In this document: positions 59,784 through 64,000 of the stretch, in pieces
Position numbering within the stretch: position 1 is the stretch's first letter
Layout of the letters: the number at the start of each line of letters is the position of its first letter
Source of the DNA: Gyromitra esculenta
Taxonomy: Eukaryota; Ascomycota; Pezizomycetes; Pezizales; Discinaceae
Direction of reading: 5' to 3'
Length of the DNA: 64,000 bases
Assembly: GCA_038503075.1 (NCBI GenBank)
Contig: JBCAML010000018.1
Coordinates: forward strand, 1,240,001-1,304,000
Translations under genes and position numbers: made by a program
The notes under the pieces: model-generated
Database searches by the model: none
The model's input: only the letters and a program-made list of their open reading frames with translations
What the model was told of the DNA's origin: nothing

Positions 59784-60498
59784 TTAATTCGCAAGAATCA
59801 TCTTCACAAAATCAGTGTAGTTGACCTGATCACCGTGCACGTCCATTCCCTTCAGTAGTTCGTCGACTTCTTCGTTCGTGAGTTTTTCGCCGAGTGAAGT
59901 CAAGACTAGAGTTTCCCCATTCTGTTAGTTACCAGCTTCCGGTAATTTTCACCCCCTCCTTCAAGATGCCGGTATCGAAACAGGGTGAGAGAGATCTAGG
60001 GAACAAACCGTATCGCAGCTCTCCAACCCCAATATACCCCGTCAGATCCTTATCAAACACCTGAAACCCGCGCACGAATTCGTCAGGCTCACCCGGATCG
60101 CGGAAGCCATTAGGGCGGTTAAGGATCTTAAGGAAGGATTCAAAGTCCACTATTTCTGCCAGTTAGCTACACGCAGACCACACACAATCCACTCCTATCT
60201 GTAGAATGGATAGATTCACAGATTTAGGGGTACATACAATCACCCTTGGCCGCAGAACCATGGATCAGATCATCAACCTCCGCATTCGTGGGGTTTTGTC
60301 CGCAGGCTCTCAGGAGATCCCCGAGCGAGGTGAGTGGGATACGACCGTTGCCACGCTTGTCGAAGAGGGCGAAGGCTTCTTTGTAGTTTGTTGTTGCCTA
60401 CAATTGTCAGCTCTTAGCTTTCTTCCTTGGTGTTTCTTCTACCCCCTATTTGGATGGAGGGGCTTGGGGACTGCTTGAGAATCACGGGGATGTACCAT
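59784..60498 (-). CDS. CDC4: Myosin essential light chain, Cdc4/Mlc1 type
   Basis: An EF-hand light chain that binds myosin IQ motifs, chiefly at the contractile ring in cytokinesis. Minus-strand exons 60498-60496 (the ATG alone), 60397-60238, 60149-60009 and 59905-59784 give 141 residues, exactly the length of S. pombe Cdc4. The protein starts [20 protein letters not shown] (EF-hand 1, with a DKRGNG loop that lacks several calcium ligands). Next are [53 protein letters not shown] (EF-hand 3), [17 protein letters not shown] and [13 protein letters not shown]. The lineage-typical degenerate loops mean weak or no calcium binding. The symbol follows S. pombe and is unrelated to yeast CDC4, an F-box protein. 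The first intron directly follows the ATG. Confidence 0.93.
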
Positions 60499-62843
60499 TT
60501 TGGATGGAGTATGTGGGTTTGGTTATTCGGACTGTAGAGAAATATGAATGAGATGAAGTTGAAGTGTGGGTGATGAAGTTAGACTTTGGAGGGGGAGTTG
60601 GTGGTTGTCGTTGGGTTGTTGTGTAAACAAAACCAAGGGGGGAAACCTACATATCCTGACAAGGATGCGGCAAGCTCACTAAGCTACTCATGGCGGGGTG
60701 AATGATCAGTGGTGTCCGGAAAGGCAATCGCAGCCACTTGGAGGGACCAGGAAGTTACGATGAATTTACGGGTTCCTGGGGTTACTTCTTTGATTACATA
60801 TGTAGATCCGATGGGTTTGACTGGAACCGCTCTTGGCTTTAGCTAGCATTTCGGATGATAATTGGTGACCCGGTCATCCGACATTTCTTTCCTTCTTTCC
60901 ATCTTCTTTAACAACAAGAGACAAGATGGCCATTACCTAACACTGGTTAGAGTAGGTCAAGCGGTTTTATAAAGTATGTATGGATTTAACATCAAGGAAA
61001 TCCACTCATTCACGGCATTATTTTGTCTAGTACCCAAAATCTGTTGCACTTTCACCTCGTCTTGCGTGCGCTCCTTAACAAAAGTCCGAAAGAGTGCCGA
61101 GGCGAATTACTACACCCTCTTATCCCAATATGATACTGACCTCTACTCTAGTAGTCTTACTCGCCTGTCCAGTTTATTTCCTAGCTCTGTAAGTAAACTG
61201 CGTATCGGACAGCTGTAATTCATAGGGTGTGACTAGCACGGTATTGATATAGACACAACTGAAGAATTTGTTATTCGATCCTGAAATATCCGGGATTAAA
61301 TCGTGTGTTGAGGATAGGACCGAAATCTTTTAAGGGTTGAACATACGCGTGACCAGTTGTATTGATTTCTGGATCGAGATTCTGCAATTTTGATAGAGCC
61401 ACTAACCTAGACTACATGTAATCGTAATTTTGAACTATAGGAGGAGCGTATTGGTGAGTGGATGCGGTAGTACAAACAAGGGCTATTCTAACATATAGCG
61501 GCTATAGAGTTTTATGCTAGAGGGCAAGCAGTGAATAAAAAACAGGCCTTCTTTCAGAGTATACCATAGTGTTTTGGCAGCGAAACTACTGACACCAAGA
61601 AGATGGTATCAAGCACCAAGCCGATCTGGGAAATCTCTCGACGGAGAATATTGAACATAGTCAATTAACATACATATACTTACGAGGCTTGGTTATGTAT
61701 TTACTCAATGCGTTTGTCATAATATTGCTGTAACTAGTCCTGGTGAGCGGGTACATTACGACTGAGTGTGAACCTGCTTGATTAAATTAGATGGCGTGTA
61801 GAGAAGGGAACCAAAGTACTTGGTACCTATAGGCTTCGAAAGGCCTAGAAAAACTTAGAATCTAGATCTCCTGAGGTTTATACTGAACAATGAAGGAAGA
61901 CATAAATGGTGTTTGATAGGTATCTAGGTATGCTTGAGTGTGGCTTATATATATACGAGCTTGAGGGTGATAGCCGAGGGAACGATTCTATCCGGAGGAT
62001 ACCCGTCCTAGTGCTAATAACCTGGCTTGGCTATATCGATTTGTCACCAGTGTGGAGCGTATAAATTGCGCGCCAAGTTCGAAGAAATAGGTTCAAGGTA
62101 GGGGATGAAAGGTATACTGGATGAATCAGGGTGATTCACCATTTGTTTTCCTTAGTAGGCTGACCACCAGCGGTACATATGGATCTTGAATCTCGAGTTA
62201 GATATCTTTCCCAGGATGCATTCTATGTACCATACTCGCGTCGGGAGTGGATGTTTGTTCGCTGCCCAGTTTTATTGCCTCGGCGCGGTACTAATCTGTC
62301 AGGAAAATACGGCCTGTTCCTAGGTCCCATCGCTTATTCCACCTTCTAGGCTATGTAGATGTAATTTGGAAATATATCGGGGATAGAGAGTGAATTCATG
62401 GAAAGCATACTAAAAATATATATATGCTCTGGATGAAGTTAAAGTGTTTCAGAGCACCCTCTTTCTCCTGATCTTTTATGCTGCCGCCCGCTGTCTGCAA
62501 TTAATACGATAACTACATCTATTAGTACGCTGTTATTGGTGAAGGCAATAATTTTTGTTGTTTGGTTGGCGATTAAGTCTTGATATCTACCAGACTAGCT
62601 AGAGCAGGATTTTATCCTGCTCGTTGTGGTTGAGAAAAAACACGCTAACTTACAATCCCAAGTTGCATACATGTAGTTTTAGAACCAACCACCAATCGCC
62701 TGCCTCAACTATAAAACAAGCAATTAGCCCAACGCGTGCTCACGTGTTGCTCCTGCGAATTGCGGGGTTGTCTTTACCCCTCTATACCTTCGTAAAGCAG
62801 GTCTCGCGCCAACTACCAGTCCTCACAAAACCCCAGAGCCGTC
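60499..62843. other. Intergenic spacer
   Basis: About 2.3 kb with no supported gene. TACATGTA occurs at 61413 and 62668. Upstream of the light-chain gene, TTTCTCTACAG on the minus strand near 60536 could be the acceptor of a leader intron. The plus frame 62624-62965 is 5' flank of ALG13 and an out-of-frame shadow. Confidence 0.45.
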
Positions 62844-63533
62844 ATGTTCAAACCTTCCAAAATAGCATTTGTAACTGTCGGTGCAACGGCTCCCTTCAAC
62901 GCCCTGGTCTCCTCGTGCCTATCCTCTCCTGTAATCGCGGCACTATGTACACAAGGCTACACTGATCTCCGCATCCAATATGGTGCTGGCCGAAGCACAT
63001 TCGAGCAACGACTTACTACAACGATTGGGTCACGACACTCGATTAGTGTTAGTGGGTTTGACTTTGCAGATTCCTTGAGAGAGGAGATTGCGGCAGCTGA
63101 TTTGGTTATTTCGCATGCTGGTACGTGGTGTACGTGGTGAGAAAAGTGAGAAGATAGGGAGGCTGATTCTCGAAGGGTCGGGGTCAATTCTTGATGCGTT
63201 ACGATTTCAGAAGAGGCTGATTGTGGTACCAAATGAGTCACTAATGGACAACCACCAAAAAGAGCTCTCCCAAGAGCTGGAGCGGCAGGGGTATCTAATT
63301 GAAGGTCATGTCGAGTACGAACCTCTTTTCGAGTTTTTCCGTTTTAGAGCTATTTCCATATACACCGTGCTCTTACGGTCAAGAAGCATAAGCTGACTCT
63401 GGACACAAAAAGAGATCTTCAAAATGCTATCTATCAGGCCGAATCAGTCGCATTTACACATTTTCCCGGTTCGGGTAGCAAAAACTTTGTTAACATCTTG
63501 GAGGAGGAGATGGGGATGTTAAGCCTGGATTGA
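62844..63533 (+). CDS. ALG13: UDP-GlcNAc transferase catalytic subunit ALG13
   Basis: With the membrane anchor ALG14, the protein adds the second GlcNAc to dolichol-linked GlcNAc on the cytosolic face of the ER. Exon 1 is 62844-63120 and exon 2 starts at 63176 (intron 63121-63175). The protein shows [16 protein letters not shown] (the N-terminal GT-B/glycosyltransferase-28 loop), [15 protein letters not shown] joined to [32 protein letters not shown] and GYLIEGH. A second intron must follow, because a different frame then runs clean to TGA at 63533 ([20 protein letters not shown] ending in EEEMGML). Its boundaries are unclear. Candidate donors are 63310 and 63315, and acceptors lie between 63347 and 63392, giving introns of 35-83 nt. 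The length is about 183-199 residues, normal for fungi. Confidence 0.88.
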
Positions 63534-64000
63534 TAGGCATGCGCTGGTTGCAGTCTATCATAACCATTATCTAAGCTCTGGTAGTTGAAACTGGAACCTT
63601 AGTTGTTCCCAAACACCGCATAGGTGATACGTCCGTCGTTTTGGTATAATTTAGTTACCGGGAGCTGCGGTGTTCAGCTTGGTGAGAGACAGAGAGCGGG
63701 GGAGGTTAACTTATTATTGTATAATATTTATTCTCAAGGGTTTATCCGGACTAACTGCGGGCCAAGGTACTTTTATTTTATGTGCATAAAAACATGTTCT
63801 ATGGGTGATATCTGTTTTGTCAAGCTGCAGGCGCCCTCCAAGGAAAATAAGCCCAATACCAGGAGGAACAAATCCCACGCTGCGGGTTGGTAATCGAACC
63901 CGCCCTCAAAAAAACGAATAACTACCCAAATTTCCTACTAGCTAAACCTAGCGAGGTAAAATACGTGCCGTATTGTTTTTGAGGCGTTCTAGGATATGAG
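63534..64000. other. 3' flank of ALG13 to the window end
   Basis: No supported gene. An inverted repeat GCGGGTT/AACCCGC with an 8-nt loop lies near 63881-63902. An 89-codon plus frame at 63624-63893 has no recognisable domain. Confidence 0.45.

Noticed and set aside
63881..63902. Possible minus-strand tRNA near a GGTTCGATTAC-like box
   Set aside because: The sequence is better explained as a simple GCGGGTT/AACCCGC hairpin. The bases after the loop do not form a T stem, and no cloverleaf can be drawn.

Overview
The window reads as nuclear DNA of a filamentous ascomycete (Pezizomycotina). The genes carry short introns, mostly 50-100 nt, with GT...AG ends and CTAAC/CTGAC-type branch sites. The gene content also fits: a fungal chitin synthase, a Pcs1-type monopolin subunit, a fungal-type histidinol phosphatase and a Kex2-processed secreted repeat protein. 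About fifteen well-supported genes lie in 64 kb, with gene-free stretches of 3-11 kb, so gene density is low. That would fit a repeat-inflated genome such as those of some Pezizomycetes or Orbiliomycetes, but nothing here fixes the order or genus.

Layout. 1-1322 (-): Ser/Ala/Val-repeat secreted protein, cut by the window edge. 1.3-13.2 kb: gene desert with transposon relics (a MITE-like inverted-repeat element, a pogo-type terminal repeat, a nested hairpin). 13.2-19.5 kb (+,+): AFG1-type mitochondrial ATPase and a chitin synthase. 19.5-22.7 kb: AT-rich spacer. 22.7-24.6 kb (+): Csm1/Pcs1 monopolin subunit. 24.6-28.6 kb: spacer. 28.6-29.7 kb (+): histidinol phosphatase. 29.7-33.3 kb: spacer. 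33.3-36.5 kb: a lineage-type acidic protein (+) converging on a seven-exon queuine tRNA-ribosyltransferase (-). 36.5-42.9 kb: spacer. 42.9-44.4 kb (+): conserved fungal protein of unknown function. 44.4-48.7 kb: spacer with a possible broken ORF. 48.8-49.4 kb (+): small zinc-ribbon protein. 50.5-52.4 kb (+): glucose-6-phosphate isomerase. 55.2-55.8 kb (-): Rpr2/Rpp21/SNM1-type RNase P/MRP subunit. 57.0-58.2 kb (-): IMP4. 58.5-59.2 kb (+): small one-helix protein. 59.8-60.5 kb (-): Cdc4/Mlc1-type myosin light chain. 62.8-63.5 kb (+): ALG13.

The genes are mostly unrelated housekeeping functions: cell wall, glycolysis, N-glycosylation, histidine synthesis, tRNA modification, chromosome segregation and cytokinesis. 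There is no sign of a metabolic or defence cluster. One functional neighbourhood is suggestive: the RNase P/MRP subunit and IMP4 are adjacent on the same strand, and both act in rRNA/tRNA processing. I rebuilt exon-intron structures by hand from reading frame, splice signals and family knowledge.

The most unusual signals are: the palindromic octamer TACATGTA, found 13 times by eye and always outside coding exons; two genes whose first coding exon is only the ATG; a 10-nt micro-exon carrying the catalytic Asp of the tRNA-guanine transglycosylase; a 56-bp near-perfect palindrome whose arms differ only by transitions; and a possible pseudoknot-like nested inverted repeat. I found no CRISPR array, rRNA, convincing tRNA or intact transposon.
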